A stretch of DNA of 64,000 bases from Streptomyces monomycini (lineage in GTDB: Bacteria > Actinomycetota > Actinomycetes > Streptomycetales > Streptomycetaceae), in contig NZ_JAFIQY010000006.1 in the NCBI RefSeq assembly GCF_022271435.1, positions 1-64,000 of the forward strand, in the 5' to 3' direction. A program made the translations under genes and the position numbers. The notes beneath the pieces are model-generated. The model worked only from the letters and a program-made list of their open reading frames with translations, ran no database searches and was not told the DNA's origin. Every line of letters begins with the position of its first letter. Position 1 is the first letter of the stretch. Below, piece by piece: positions 6,967-14,938 of the stretch.

Positions 6967-9231
6967 ATGCCACAGACGACGGAACAGCGCACCGGGGAAC
7001 CGGCGCGCACCGCCGCGCCTTCCCTGCCCGACCCCACCGAAGCAGCCCTGGCAGCACCCGAAGGGGCCCGGCGGACCGGGAGCGGCGCCGTCGTCCCCGT
7101 CCTCGCCTTCGCCGGCATCGTCGTCGCCGTCATGCAGACGATGCTCGTACCGGTCATCAAGGACCTGCCGGCCCTCCTGGCCACCGCCCCGAGCAACGCC
7201 ACCTGGGTGATGACGGCGACGCTGCTCACCGGCGCCGTCGCCACCCCCATCATGGGCCGGCTCGGCGATCTGTACGGCAAGCGCCGGATGCTGCTGACGA
7301 GCCTGGCGTTCATGGTCCTCGGCTCGCTGATCTGCGGCTTCACGGTTGACATGACCACGATGCTGGTGGGCAGGGCGCTCCAGGGCTTCGCCATGGGCGC
7401 CATCCCGCTCGGCATCGGCATCATGCGCGACGAGTTGCCCCGTGAACGCCTCGCCTCGGCCATGGCGCTGATGAGCTCCTCCATCGGCGTCGGCGGCGGC
7501 CTCGCGCTGCCCGCCGCGTCCCTGGTCGCGCAGCAGGCCGACTGGCACGCGCTGTTCTTCGGCTCCGCGGGGCTGGGCGTGCTGGCCATACTGCTCAGCG
7601 TGGCCTTCGTCCCGGAGACCTCCGTACGGGCCACCGGCCGCTTCGACGTGCTCGGCGCCGTCGGACTGACCGGCGGCCTGGTCTGCCTTCTGCTGCCGAT
7701 CACCAAGGGCAGTGACTGGGGCTGGGGCTCGCCCACCACGCTCGGGCTGTTCGGCGGCGCGGTCGGCCTCCTGCTCCTGTGGGGCGTCTTCGAACTCCGG
7801 GTCTCCGCACCGCTGGTGGACCTGCGCACCACCGCCCGCCGCGAGGTCCTGCTCACCAACCTCACGTCCATCATGGTCGGCGTCGCCTTCTACGCGATCT
7901 CCCTCGTCCTGCCGCAGCTCCTCCAGCTCCCCGCGTCCACCGGGTACGGCCTGGGCCAGTCGATGGTGGTGGCGGGCCTGTGCGTGGCCCCGCTCGGCCT
8001 GACCATGATGCTCACCGCCCCGGTGTACGCGCGCATCTCCGCCCGGCGCGGGCCCAAAGCCACCCTCATGCTCGGCATGCTGATCATCGCCGTCGGGTAC
8101 GGCGCCGGTCTCGGCCTGATGAGCGCCGCCTGGCAGACCGTGATCATCTCGGTGATCGTGGGCGCGGGCATCGGCCTGGCGTACTCCTCACTGCCCGCCC
8201 TGATCGTCGGCGCCGTCGACCCGTCGGAGACCAGCGCCGCCAACGGCCTCAACACCCTGATGCGCTCCATCGGCACGTCCGTGTCGAGCGCCGTCATCGG
8301 CATGGTGCTGGCCCACATGTCCGCTCCGGCGGGGGCGGCCACGGTGCCGACCATGGCCGGGTTCCGCACCTCGTTCGCCATCGCCACCGGCGCGGTCGCC
8401 GTCGGACTCGTCCTGGCGGCGTTCCTCCCGTCCCAGCGCGCGACGTCCCGCCCGCAGCTGCTCGCGCGTGGCGGGGAGGAGAGCGGGGGGTTCGAGTTGG
8501 CCGCTCCGGGCGGCGGAGAAGGGAGCGTTCCGGGCGGCGGGGAAGGGAGCGTTCCGGACGGCGGGAAGGGGACCGCTCCGGGCGGCGGGAAGGCCGGCGT
8601 CCCGAACGGCGGGGAGGGGAGCGTTCCGGACGGCGGGCATCCGACAGGTCCCGCGGGCGCCACCACGCCCGCGTCGACCCTCGTCACCACACCCGGGACC
8701 GGCTCCCGCCGCGTCCACGGCACCCTGCTCGGCGGCACCGACGGCACCCCGCTCGACGGCGGCCGCGTCGTCCTCACCGACGCGCACGGCGCGGTCGTGG
8801 TCACCACGACGGCCGATGCGCAGGGCGGTTGGGAGCTGACCGGACTCACGCCCGGCGACTTCACCCTGGTACTGAGCGCCACGGGCCACCGCCCGCACGC
8901 GCGCTCCTTCTCGTCTCCCGGCACACCCGCACGGCAGGATGCCCGGCTCGTCCCGGCGACCGCGGTCCGCGGCACCGTACGGGACCCGCACGGACGTCCG
9001 CTGCCGGACGCCGCCGTCACTCTTCAGGATCTGGGCGGTACGTCCGCCCTCCACACCGTGACCGGTCCGGACGGCACCTTCGCCTTCACCGGTCTCGCTG
9101 GCGGCGCCTACACGCTGACGGCCGCCGGCTGTCCGCCGCACGCCGGCCGGGTCACGCTCGCCGCCGGTGACCGGGAACGCCGCCTCGACCTCGACCTCAC
9201 CCACGAAGCCGCCAAGAGGCCGCTTCCGTAA
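6967..9231 (+). CDS. MFS transporter (DHA2-like) fused to carboxypeptidase-regulatory-like domains
   Basis: This 754-aa protein has two parts. Residues about 35-500 form an MFS permease of the multidrug H+ antiporter type, with the cytoplasmic loop motif GRLGDLYGKRRM and about 14 hydrophobic helices. The tail is unusual: an eight-residue repeat linker (residues about 514-560), then two tandem beta-sandwich modules of the carboxypeptidase-regulatory/Cna-B type starting near residue 579 (VHGTLLGGTDGTPLDGGRVVLTD split as GTPLDGGRVVLTD) and 667 (VRGTVRDPHGRPLPDAAVTL). Such modules usually sit in secreted proteins, so the tail is probably a binding or stalk domain. ATG 6967 has GGAGG eight to ten bases upstream. 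The transported substrate is unknown. Confidence 0.88.
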   Translation: MPQTTEQRTGEPARTAAPSLPDPTEAALAAPEGARRTGSGAVVPVLAFAGIVVAVMQTMLVPVIKDLPALLATAPSNATWVMTATLLTGAVATPIMGRLGDLYGKRRMLLTSLAFMVLGSLICGFTVDMTTMLVGRALQGFAMGAIPLGIGIMRDELPRERLASAMALMSSSIGVGGGLALPAASLVAQQADWHALFFGSAGLGVLAILLSVAFVPETSVRATGRFDVLGAVGLTGGLVCLLLPITKGSDWGWGSPTTLGLFGGAVGLLLLWGVFELRVSAPLVDLRTTARREVLLTNLTSIMVGVAFYAISLVLPQLLQLPASTGYGLGQSMVVAGLCVAPLGLTMMLTAPVYARISARRGPKATLMLGMLIIAVGYGAGLGLMSAAWQTVIISVIVGAGIGLAYSSLPALIVGAVDPSETSAANGLNTLMRSIGTSVSSAVIGMVLAHMSAPAGAATVPTMAGFRTSFAIATGAVAVGLVLAAFLPSQRATSRPQLLARGGEESGGFELAAPGGGEGSVPGGGEGSVPDGGKGTAPGGGKAGVPNGGEGSVPDGGHPTGPAGATTPASTLVTTPGTGSRRVHGTLLGGTDGTPLDGGRVVLTDAHGAVVVTTTADAQGGWELTGLTPGDFTLVLSATGHRPHARSFSSPGTPARQDARLVPATAVRGTVRDPHGRPLPDAAVTLQDLGGTSALHTVTGPDGTFAFTGLAGGAYTLTAAGCPPHAGRVTLAAGDRERRLDLDLTHEAAKRPLP
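8506..8640 (+). repeat. 24-bp tandem repeat encoding the PGGGEGSV-type linker
   Basis: About five and a half imperfect copies of a 24-bp unit encode variants of the octapeptide PGGGEGSV (others PDGGKGTA, PGGGKAGV, PNGGEGSV). The repeat joins the last transmembrane helix of the MFS protein to its two beta-sandwich modules, so copy number sets linker length. Confidence 0.9.
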
Positions 9232-9310
9232 GCCGGTCGGGACCGGAGGAGCTGCTTCCGGTATCCGGTACGTCCGCCGTCATGTCACCTGCGCCGTACG
9301 GCCCAGGCGG

Positions 9311-9382
9311 CTCACGGGCTCACGGGCTCACGGGCTCACGGGCTCACGGGCTCACGGGCTCACGGGCTCACGGGCTCACGGG
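9311..9382. repeat. nine perfect tandem copies of CTCACGGG
   Basis: The 8-bp unit CTCACGGG is repeated nine times without error. It lies between the convergent MFS gene (ends 9231) and the DUF6344-like gene (ends 9492), outside any gene I accept. Being 8 bp long, it shifts frame each copy, which argues against a coding role. It looks like a variable-number simple repeat. Confidence 0.95.
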
Positions 9383-9412
9383 GAACGGTTCAGGCGCGCA
9401 CTTCGATGCGGT

Positions 9413-9456
9413 TCGGGCGCGTACTCGGTACGGATCGGGCGCGTACTCGGTACGGA
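9413..9456. repeat. 22-bp tandem duplication carrying a small hairpin
   Basis: Two identical 22-bp units abut one another (9413-9434 and 9435-9456). Each contains CGTAC-TCG-GTACG, a 5-bp perfect stem. A third hairpin of the same design, CGTAC-TCC-GTACG, follows at 9477-9489, just before the 3' end of the minus-strand gene at 9492. They may act together as transcription stops between the convergent genes. Confidence 0.8.
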
Positions 9457-9491
9457 TCCTCGGCACGCCCCGCGCACGTACTCCGTACGGC

Positions 9492-10064
9492 TCAGGCCGG
9501 GCAGAGGACGCGCTCGGGGCGCCGGGCGGCAGGCACCGCGCCACGGGGCGACGGCACCGCGGCGGCACGGGCCGGCGGGGCGCCCACAGGGACGGTGTAC
9601 GACGCGGAGTACGAGGCGGCGCGCGGAGCGTCGAAGGCGTCGGTCTGGACGCAGCGGGAGCTGGGTGCCGCGCCGTGCGCCTCGGCGCGGATGCGCTGCT
9701 TCATCGTCGGCGGCAGGGTCCGCCCGTACATCATCCGGGGCGCGGCGAACAGTGACGCGGCGCCCGCGTACCCGAAGTCGTGGCCGCTGTCCGGGCCTTC
9801 GGCAGCGCCCGTCGCCGGGTACGGCGCCGCGTGCGTCCTGCTGCCGGGCGGCGCGGTCGTCTCCCTCACCCCGGTCGCGCGCTCGGCCCCGGCGGCGGCG
9901 AGCGCGGCGGCCGTGCCGCGCGCCTCCCCCTCGGCGGGGGCGGGGATCGTGGCGAAGGCCACGGAGGAGGCCGCGGCGGGGGTGCGGAACCCCAGGGCGG
10001 CGAGGAACTTGACGATGACGACGAGGAAGGCGGTCCAGAGTTTCGTGACCTTGGTGGTGGCCAT
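9492..10064 (-). CDS. small protein with DUF6344-like N-terminus
   Basis: The 190-aa product starts at ATG 10064, with an AGAGGGA ribosome site six bases upstream. A longer in-frame start at 10154 adds only Arg/Pro-rich residues. The N-terminus MATTKVTKLWTAFLVVIVKF is a basic cap followed by one hydrophobic helix, then LAALGF. I associate this pattern with the Streptomyces DUF6344 family from memory. The rest is Ala/Pro/Arg-rich and low complexity. It could be a small membrane-anchored or exported protein. No enzymatic motif is visible. It is divergent from the alkaline phosphatase gene. Confidence 0.62.
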   Translation of the reverse strand: MATTKVTKLWTAFLVVIVKFLAALGFRTPAAASSVAFATIPAPAEGEARGTAAALAAAGAERATGVRETTAPPGSRTHAAPYPATGAAEGPDSGHDFGYAGAASLFAAPRMMYGRTLPPTMKQRIRAEAHGAAPSSRCVQTDAFDAPRAASYSASYTVPVGAPPARAAAVPSPRGAVPAARRPERVLCPA

Positions 10065-10444
10065 GATCCCTCTCTTCTCTGCTCGGTCCTGCGGTGGTTC
10101 CGGGCCGTCGGGGCGGCGCCGCGGTGAAGCGGTGGTGCGGCGCCGCCGGGACACTTGTCCCGATGACCGATTTGCGTACTTTCCTCATGATGTGTAGACG
10201 CCGCCGGAAGACGAGCACCGGCCACCGCGATTCGTCGTTCTTCGGATGAACACCACCCGGTCGGCCCACCCCGGCTCGCGCCGGCCGGTCGGCCCGTGCC
10301 CGCCGCACCTCGCGCCCCGCCCTTCGCGCGCCCTCCGTTGGGGTGGCGGCGGCCGGGACGCCGTGTGGTGGTCACCCCGCATTCACCGGAGGCTGGTGGG
10401 CTTCGCTGCGTCGGCATCCGGCCGGCGCACGAAGAGGAGTACTC
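10065..10444. other. 380-bp divergent intergenic region
   Basis: This stretch separates the minus-strand small-protein gene and the alkaline phosphatase gene. I found no credible ORF. It holds a candidate PHO box at 10370-10391 close to the phosphatase gene. The segment near 10160-10220 is less GC-rich than its surroundings and could contain promoters. Confidence 0.4.
10370..10391 (+). promoter_or_regulatory. candidate PhoP (PHO) box
   Basis: Two adjacent 11-bp units, GGTCACCCCGC and ATTCACCGGAG, repeat the TCACC core at the 11-bp spacing known for Streptomyces PHO boxes (consensus about G-G/T-TCAYYYRGG). It lies 54 bases before the alkaline phosphatase ATG. The match is partial, so this is a prediction. 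Confidence 0.45.
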
Positions 10445-11827
10445 ATGCGAAGACTGCGCCTGTCCCGCCGCAGCGTCATCACCGGTGCCGCCGTGGTGCT
10501 CGCCACCGCGGTGGCCGTACCCGCGGGAGCCGCCGCGTTCGGGGCCGAGGACCAGGCGGAGCGGGCGGTCAGGGGCGGAGCGGCGAAGAACGTCATCCTG
10601 CTGATCGGCGACGGGATGGGCGACAGCGAGATCACCCTGGCCCGGGACTACACCGTGGGCGCCGCCGGGCGGCTGAACATGGACAAGTTCCCGATGACCG
10701 GCACCTACACGACGTACGCCGTGGACAAGCGGAAGAAGCCGGACTACGTGACGGACTCCGCGGCCAGCGGCAGCGGCTGGGCCACCGGCCACAAGACGGT
10801 CAACGGCCGGATCTCCAAGACGCCGGACACCGACAAGGCGCTGCCGACGATCCTGGAGCTGGCGCAGCGGAACGGTTACGCCACCGGCTCCGTCACCACC
10901 GCCGAGCTGACCGACGCCACCCCGGCCGTGCTCGCCTCGCACGCCACCGACCGCAGCTGCCAGGGCCCGGCCGACATGGCCAAGTGCCCCACCGACAAGA
11001 TCAGCAAGGGCGGCCCCGGCTCGATCGCCGAGCAGAGCGTCAACCACAAGGTGGACGTACTCCTCGGCGGCGGCAAGCAGCGCTTCGACCAGAAGATCAC
11101 CGAAGGCCCGTACAAGGGTCTGACGGTGGCCGAGCAGGCCCGCAAGCTGGGCTACCAGGTCGTCACCGACCGCGACGCGCTCAAGCGGGTACGGAGTGTC
11201 GCGCACGGCAAGCCGGTGCTCGGCCTCTTCGCGCCGGGCAACGTGCCCGTGGAGTGGACCGGCGAGCCCGCCGCCGTCGGCGGCACCGACCCGCAGCGGT
11301 GCACCACCGGCAACCCGCAGCGGCCCCAGGGCACGCCCGCCCTGGACCAGCAGGCGGCCAAGGCCATCCAGCTGCTGGAGAAGAAGCAGAAGGCGCAGCG
11401 CGGCCACGGCCGGGACAAGGGCTTCTTCCTCCAGGTCGAGGGTGCCTCGATCGACAAGCAGGACCACGCGGCCGACCCCTGCGGGCAGATCGGTGAGACC
11501 GCGGCGTTCGACCGCGCGGTGAAGGTGGCCCGGGACTACGCCGCCAAGCACCCCGACACGCTCGTGGTCACCACCGCCGACCACGGCCACTCCAGCCAGA
11601 TCGTGCCGCTGGACGCCAATCCGCCCGGCCTCTCCTCGACGCTCGTCACCGACGAGGGCGGCAAGCTGAAGGTCAACTACTCGACGAACACGCCGGGCAA
11701 GTCGCAGGAGCACACCGGGGTGCAGGTCCGGATCGCCGCGCAGGGCCCGCAGGCGTACCGCGTGCTCGGCGTCACCGACCAGACGCAGCTGTTCAGCACC
11801 ATCCGCACCGCGCTGCGGCTGCGCTGA
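10445..11827 (+). CDS. phoA: alkaline phosphatase, PhoA type, exported
   Basis: The 460-aa secreted metallo-phosphomonoesterase would release phosphate from organic esters outside the cell. The N-terminus has an Arg-rich export signal (LSRRSVITGAAVVLATAVAV) that looks Tat-like. Motifs match the E. coli PhoA superfamily: metal site GDGMGDSE near residue 52, catalytic serine S105 in TDSAASGSGWATG, QDHAADPCGQIGET, and the metal histidines in TTADHGHSSQI and QEHTGVQV. ATG 10445 has GAAGAGGAG seven bases upstream. A strong hairpin follows the stop. A candidate PHO box upstream fits phosphate-starvation control. Confidence 0.93.
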   Translation: MRRLRLSRRSVITGAAVVLATAVAVPAGAAAFGAEDQAERAVRGGAAKNVILLIGDGMGDSEITLARDYTVGAAGRLNMDKFPMTGTYTTYAVDKRKKPDYVTDSAASGSGWATGHKTVNGRISKTPDTDKALPTILELAQRNGYATGSVTTAELTDATPAVLASHATDRSCQGPADMAKCPTDKISKGGPGSIAEQSVNHKVDVLLGGGKQRFDQKITEGPYKGLTVAEQARKLGYQVVTDRDALKRVRSVAHGKPVLGLFAPGNVPVEWTGEPAAVGGTDPQRCTTGNPQRPQGTPALDQQAAKAIQLLEKKQKAQRGHGRDKGFFLQVEGASIDKQDHAADPCGQIGETAAFDRAVKVARDYAAKHPDTLVVTTADHGHSSQIVPLDANPPGLSSTLVTDEGGKLKVNYSTNTPGKSQEHTGVQVRIAAQGPQAYRVLGVTDQTQLFSTIRTALRLR

Positions 11828-11846
11828 CGGGGGAACGGGGGGCTGT

Positions 11847-11876
11847 GGAGGGCCGGGGCCGACGCCCCGGCCCTCC
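11847..11876 (+). terminator. hairpin terminator after the alkaline phosphatase gene
   Basis: Thirteen perfect base pairs, GGAGGGCCGGGGC / GCCCCGGCCCTCC, close on a CGAC loop 20 bases after the phosphatase stop. It separates that gene from the terB operator region. Confidence 0.85.
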
Positions 11877-11924
11877 GCACGTTCAGGGCCGTACCGCTTT
11901 GCACCCCCGCACTGGCATGCCGGA

Positions 11925-11942
11925 ATCTACAAGGCTGTAGAT
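11925..11942. promoter_or_regulatory. BlaI-type operator upstream of terB
   Basis: The palindrome ATCTACA-AGGC-TGTAGAT has perfect 7-bp arms around a 4-bp spacer, 66 bases before the terB ATG. It shares TCTACA-N4-TGTAGA with sites at 13212 and 15698. The TACA/TGTA core is that of BlaI/MecI operators, and a BlaI-type gene lies 1.4 kb away. Binding is inferred. Confidence 0.75.
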
Positions 11943-12008
11943 TTTACTTGCGCATGACTCGACCGGCAGCGATGCGCGGCACCACGCGGGAACGACAAGG
12001 AGATCCAC

Positions 12009-12464
12009 ATGGCTCTGTGGGACCGGATCAAGGATTCCGCCCAGACGATGCAGACCCAGCTCGTCGCGAAGAAGAACGAACTGAAGAGCGGCGCCTTCCG
12101 GGACGCGAGCATGGCGATGTGCGCGCTCGTCGCCGCCGCCGACGGGCACGTCGACCCCTCCGAGCGGCAGCGGGTGGCCCAGCTCATCGCCACCAACGAG
12201 GTGCTGCAGAACTTCGACGCCGAGGACCTGCGCCGGCGCTTCGACGCCTACCTGGACAAGCTGACCGCCGACTTCGACTTCGGCAAGGTCGGCCTCATGC
12301 AGGAGATCGGCAAGGTGAAGAAGAAGCCGGTCGAGGCGCGCGCCGTCATCCAGATCGGCATCGTCATCGGCGGCGCCGACGGCGACTTCGACAAGACCGA
12401 GCAGGCCGTCGTGCGCGAGGTCTGCTACGCGCTGGACATTCCGCCGGCCGAGTTCGACCTCTGA
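12009..12464 (+). CDS. TerB-family tellurite-resistance/stress protein
   Basis: The 151-aa cytosolic protein is nearly all helical and carries the TerB-type paired acidic motifs, ADGHVDPSERQRVAQLI and GADGDFDKTEQAVV. TerB proteins are linked to Ter stress systems and may bind metal and the membrane; the biochemical role is unsettled. ATG 12009 follows AAGGAG at a normal distance. The gene stands alone between a BlaI-type operator and a large terminator. It is convergent with the terD gene. The shared operator suggests it is induced together with terD. Confidence 0.9.
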   Translation: MALWDRIKDSAQTMQTQLVAKKNELKSGAFRDASMAMCALVAAADGHVDPSERQRVAQLIATNEVLQNFDAEDLRRRFDAYLDKLTADFDFGKVGLMQEIGKVKKKPVEARAVIQIGIVIGGADGDFDKTEQAVVREVCYALDIPPAEFDL

Positions 12465-12514
12465 CCGGAGCGCGCCACTCGGGCGCGTCACAGGGCGCGC
12501 CGCACGAACGCGCC

Positions 12515-12562
12515 GTACGGCGGCGGGCCCGCGGCACACATGCCGCGGGCCCGCCGTCGTAC
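12515..12562. terminator. bidirectional 22-bp hairpin terminator between terB and terD
   Basis: A 22-bp stem with a single G-U pair surrounds a CACA loop (core CGGCGGGCCCGCGGCA and its complement). It sits between the convergent terB (ends 12464) and terD (ends 12583) genes and should stop both transcripts. Confidence 0.9.
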
Positions 12563-12582
12563 CGCTCGCCTCCGGACGCGGG

Positions 12583-13158
12583 TCAGACGTTGACGCCGAA
12601 GTCCGCCGCGATGCCGGCCAGGCCGGACGCGTAGCCCTGGCCGACCGCGCGGAACTTCCACTCCGTGCCGTGCCGGTACAGCTCGCCGAAGACCATGGCG
12701 GTCTCGGTGGAGGCGTCCTCGGTCAGGTCGTAGCGGGCCAGCTCGTTGCCGTCGGCCTGGTTGACGACGCGGATGAACGCGTTGCGGACCTGGCCGAAGC
12801 TCTGGCCGCGGCTCTGCGCGTCGTGGATGGACACCGGGAAGACGATCTTGGAGACCTCGGCGGGCACGCCCGCCAGGTTCACGTTGACCGACTCGTCGTC
12901 GCCCTCGCCCTCACCGGTGAGGTTGTCGCCGGTGTGCTGCACCGAGCCGTCCGGGCTGGTGAGGTTGTTGTAGAAGACGAAGTGCCGGTCCGAGACGACC
13001 TTGCCCGACTCGTTGCACAGCAGGGCGCTCGCGTCCAGGTCGTAGTCGGCGCCGGTGGTCGTACGGACGTCCCAGCCGAGGCCCACCGTCACGGCGGTCA
13101 GACCGGGCGCCTCCTTCGACAGCGAGACGTTGCCGCCCTTGGCCAGCGAGACTCCCAT
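12583..13158 (-). CDS. TerD-family calcium-binding stress protein
   Basis: The 191-aa cytosolic protein starts [20 protein letters not shown], the standard TerD N-terminus, at ATG 13158 with GGGAGGA upstream. The beta-sandwich fold motifs YDLDASALL and the Ca-binding loop [18 protein letters not shown] are present, as is the C-terminal [21 protein letters not shown]. TerD proteins bind calcium and act in tellurite and general stress responses; in Streptomyces they also affect development. It is divergent from the BlaI gene. A palindromic operator lies 53 bases upstream of its start. The protein is full length. Confidence 0.95.
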   Translation of the reverse strand: MGVSLAKGGNVSLSKEAPGLTAVTVGLGWDVRTTTGADYDLDASALLCNESGKVVSDRHFVFYNNLTSPDGSVQHTGDNLTGEGEGDDESVNVNLAGVPAEVSKIVFPVSIHDAQSRGQSFGQVRNAFIRVVNQADGNELARYDLTEDASTETAMVFGELYRHGTEWKFRAVGQGYASGLAGIAADFGVNV

Positions 13159-13211
13159 GGATGTTCCTCCCGGGTCGGGATGCGGCCCGCCGTGTGCGGC
13201 GGGCCACAAAA

Positions 13212-13227
13212 TCTACAGTGCTGTAGA
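13212..13227. promoter_or_regulatory. BlaI-type operator between terD and the BlaI gene
   Basis: TCTACAG-TG-CTGTAGA is a perfect palindrome (TCTACA-N4-TGTAGA form). It lies 53 bases before the terD start on one side and 104 bases before the preferred BlaI start on the other. Position between the divergent genes fits autoregulation plus control of terD. Confidence 0.78.
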
Positions 13228-13331
13228 AGATGACGAACGAGGAGCGGGACGCGTTCCCGGACCGCTCAGTAGGATGCGGCGACGCCCCCGCCGCGCGGGG
13301 CGTGCGGCACGAACGGAAGAAGGCGACGGCG

Positions 13332-13898
13332 ATGAACGGGGACCCCTTCGACGGCCGTACGGGCAGGTTCGGCGGCCATACGGGCGGGCCCGGCAGCCGT
13401 ACAGACGGACCGGACGGCCATCCGGGCGCACCCGGCGACCATCCCGGCGGATTCGACAGCCACCCGGGCGGCCGCGACCGTGCGCGCCGCCGGGGCCAGG
13501 GCGAGCTGGAGGCCCAGGTGCTCGCCGCGCTGCACCAGGCGCCCGGCCCGGCCACCGCCGCCTGGGTGCAGGACCACCTCGGTGACGACCTCGCGTACAC
13601 GACGGTGATGACGATCCTGTCCCGCCTGCACGCCAAGAAGGCCGTCACCCGCGAACGCGTCGGCCGCTCCTACGTGTGGACCCCGGCCGCCGACGAGGCC
13701 GGGCTCGCCGCGCTGCGGATGCGCCGCGTCCTGGACAGCGAGTCCGACCGGGACGCCGTCCTGGCCAGCTTCGTCTCGGCGCTCTCCGCCCAGGACGAAC
13801 AGCTGCTGCGCACCCTGCTGGAGCGCGCCACCGGCGAAGACCCCGGCCACCCCACCGGTCCCGGCCCCGGTACGGGCCGCCCCCCGCACGGAGACTGA
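13332..13898 (+). CDS. BlaI/MecI/CopY-family transcriptional repressor
   Basis: The 188-aa repressor has a typical penicillinase-repressor core at about residues 58-165: QGELEAQVLAALHQAPGPAT, a winged helix with YTTVMTILSRLHAKKAVTRERVGRSYVWTP (split AYTTVMTILSRLHAKK / GRSYVWTP), and helical dimerisation residues including DAVLASFVSAL. In the family, a membrane metalloprotease inactivates it and derepresses target genes. Before the core lies an odd Gly/His/Pro-rich repeat (about residues 5-50) absent from ordinary 120-130-aa BlaI proteins. I chose ATG 13332 because GAAGAAGG precedes it; ATG 13230 directly abuts the operator and has no ribosome site. It is seven bases from the M56 gene. Confidence 0.88.
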   Translation: MNGDPFDGRTGRFGGHTGGPGSRTDGPDGHPGAPGDHPGGFDSHPGGRDRARRRGQGELEAQVLAALHQAPGPATAAWVQDHLGDDLAYTTVMTILSRLHAKKAVTRERVGRSYVWTPAADEAGLAALRMRRVLDSESDRDAVLASFVSALSAQDEQLLRTLLERATGEDPGHPTGPGPGTGRPPHGD

Positions 13899-13905
13899 CT
13901 GACCC

Positions 13906-14871
13906 ATGGGCGTGTTCGTCTTCCTCCCGCTCGTCCTGCCGCTGACCGCGCTGCCGATCGCCCGCCTCGCCGGCCAGCATCTGCACCCGCGCAGCACCAC
14001 CCGCCTGCTGACCGCCCTGTCCGTCGTCCTCGGTGTGTGCAGCACGCTGTGCCTGGGGCTGCTGATGGTGGTGGGCACCGCCCAGCTCCCCGGCAACCCG
14101 CTGCCCGACGGCTGGTCCGACCCGGAGGTGCGCGCGGCGGTGCCGTTCGCCGAGGTGGCCGGGGCGGCGGCGATCGCCGCGCTCGCCGCCGTCCTGACGG
14201 CCGGTGGCGCCGAGCTGCGCCGCCACTACCGCGTCCGCTCCCGTACGCACCGCGCGCTGGACGGCCTGCCGCCCGCCACGGAACTGGCGGTGCTGCCCGA
14301 CGACTCCCCGTACGCCTACGCCGTACCCGGACTGCCCGCCCGCCCCGGCAGGCCCGCACGGCCGGGCCGGATCGCGGTCTCCCGCGGCATGCTGCGCAGC
14401 CTGGACAGTGACGAGCGCCGCGCGCTGCTCGCCCACGAGCGCGCCCACCTGACGGAGCGCCACCACCGCTTCCAGCTCGCCGTACGGCTGGCGGGCTGCG
14501 CGAACCCGCTGCTGCGGCCGCTGCGTACGGCGGTCGCCTTCAGCGCCGAGCGCTGGGCCGACGAGGAGGCGGCGCGGACCGTCGGCGACCGGCGGCTGAC
14601 CGCGCGGGCCGTCGGCAAGGCCGCCCTCGTCTCCCGGCCCACTCCCGGGCCCGTACTGGCGGGTTTCGCCACCCCGGAGCCGGGTCCCGTCCCGCGCCGG
14701 GTGGCGGCACTCCTGGGCCCCGTACCCCCGGCCCGGAGCTGGCCGCCGGCCCTCACTCCGGCCGGCCTGGCCGCCCTGATCGCCGCCGCGGGCACCGCCG
14801 CTTCGGCACTCTCCGCACTGAACGCGGCGGTGGCCCTCTTCCTCGTTCTCAAGGCCGCCACACCGCTCTGA
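13906..14871 (+). CDS. M56-family membrane metallopeptidase (BlaR1/MecR1-like)
   Basis: The 321-aa integral membrane zinc peptidase has N-terminal hydrophobic helices (VFVFLPLVLPLTALPIA, ALSVVLGVCSTLCLGLLMVV, ALAAVLTAGG). The cytosolic protease domain carries HERAH (H177-E178-x-x-H181) followed by the downstream helix with AERWADEEAAR, which supplies the third metal ligand. A final hydrophobic helix lies near residues 285-318. It has no C-terminal penicillin-binding domain, so it is a short M56 rather than full BlaR1. ATG 13906 is seven bases after the BlaI stop, so the two form an operon. The protease is expected to act on that repressor. Confidence 0.9.
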   Translation: MGVFVFLPLVLPLTALPIARLAGQHLHPRSTTRLLTALSVVLGVCSTLCLGLLMVVGTAQLPGNPLPDGWSDPEVRAAVPFAEVAGAAAIAALAAVLTAGGAELRRHYRVRSRTHRALDGLPPATELAVLPDDSPYAYAVPGLPARPGRPARPGRIAVSRGMLRSLDSDERRALLAHERAHLTERHHRFQLAVRLAGCANPLLRPLRTAVAFSAERWADEEAARTVGDRRLTARAVGKAALVSRPTPGPVLAGFATPEPGPVPRRVAALLGPVPPARSWPPALTPAGLAALIAAAGTAASALSALNAAVALFLVLKAATPL

Positions 14872-14938
14872 ACAGGGGCGCGGCAATACGTCGGGGCGCG
14901 CCCGGACGTGGCGACCGGTCGCTCCGTACGATGCGGCG

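Noticed and set aside
9311-9456. Direct repeats considered as a CRISPR array
   Set aside because: The units are 8 and 22 bp with no spacers and no cas genes nearby.
13230-13331. ATG at 13230 as the BlaI start
   Set aside because: It directly abuts the operator palindrome and has no ribosome-binding site; ATG 13332 has GAAGAAGG.
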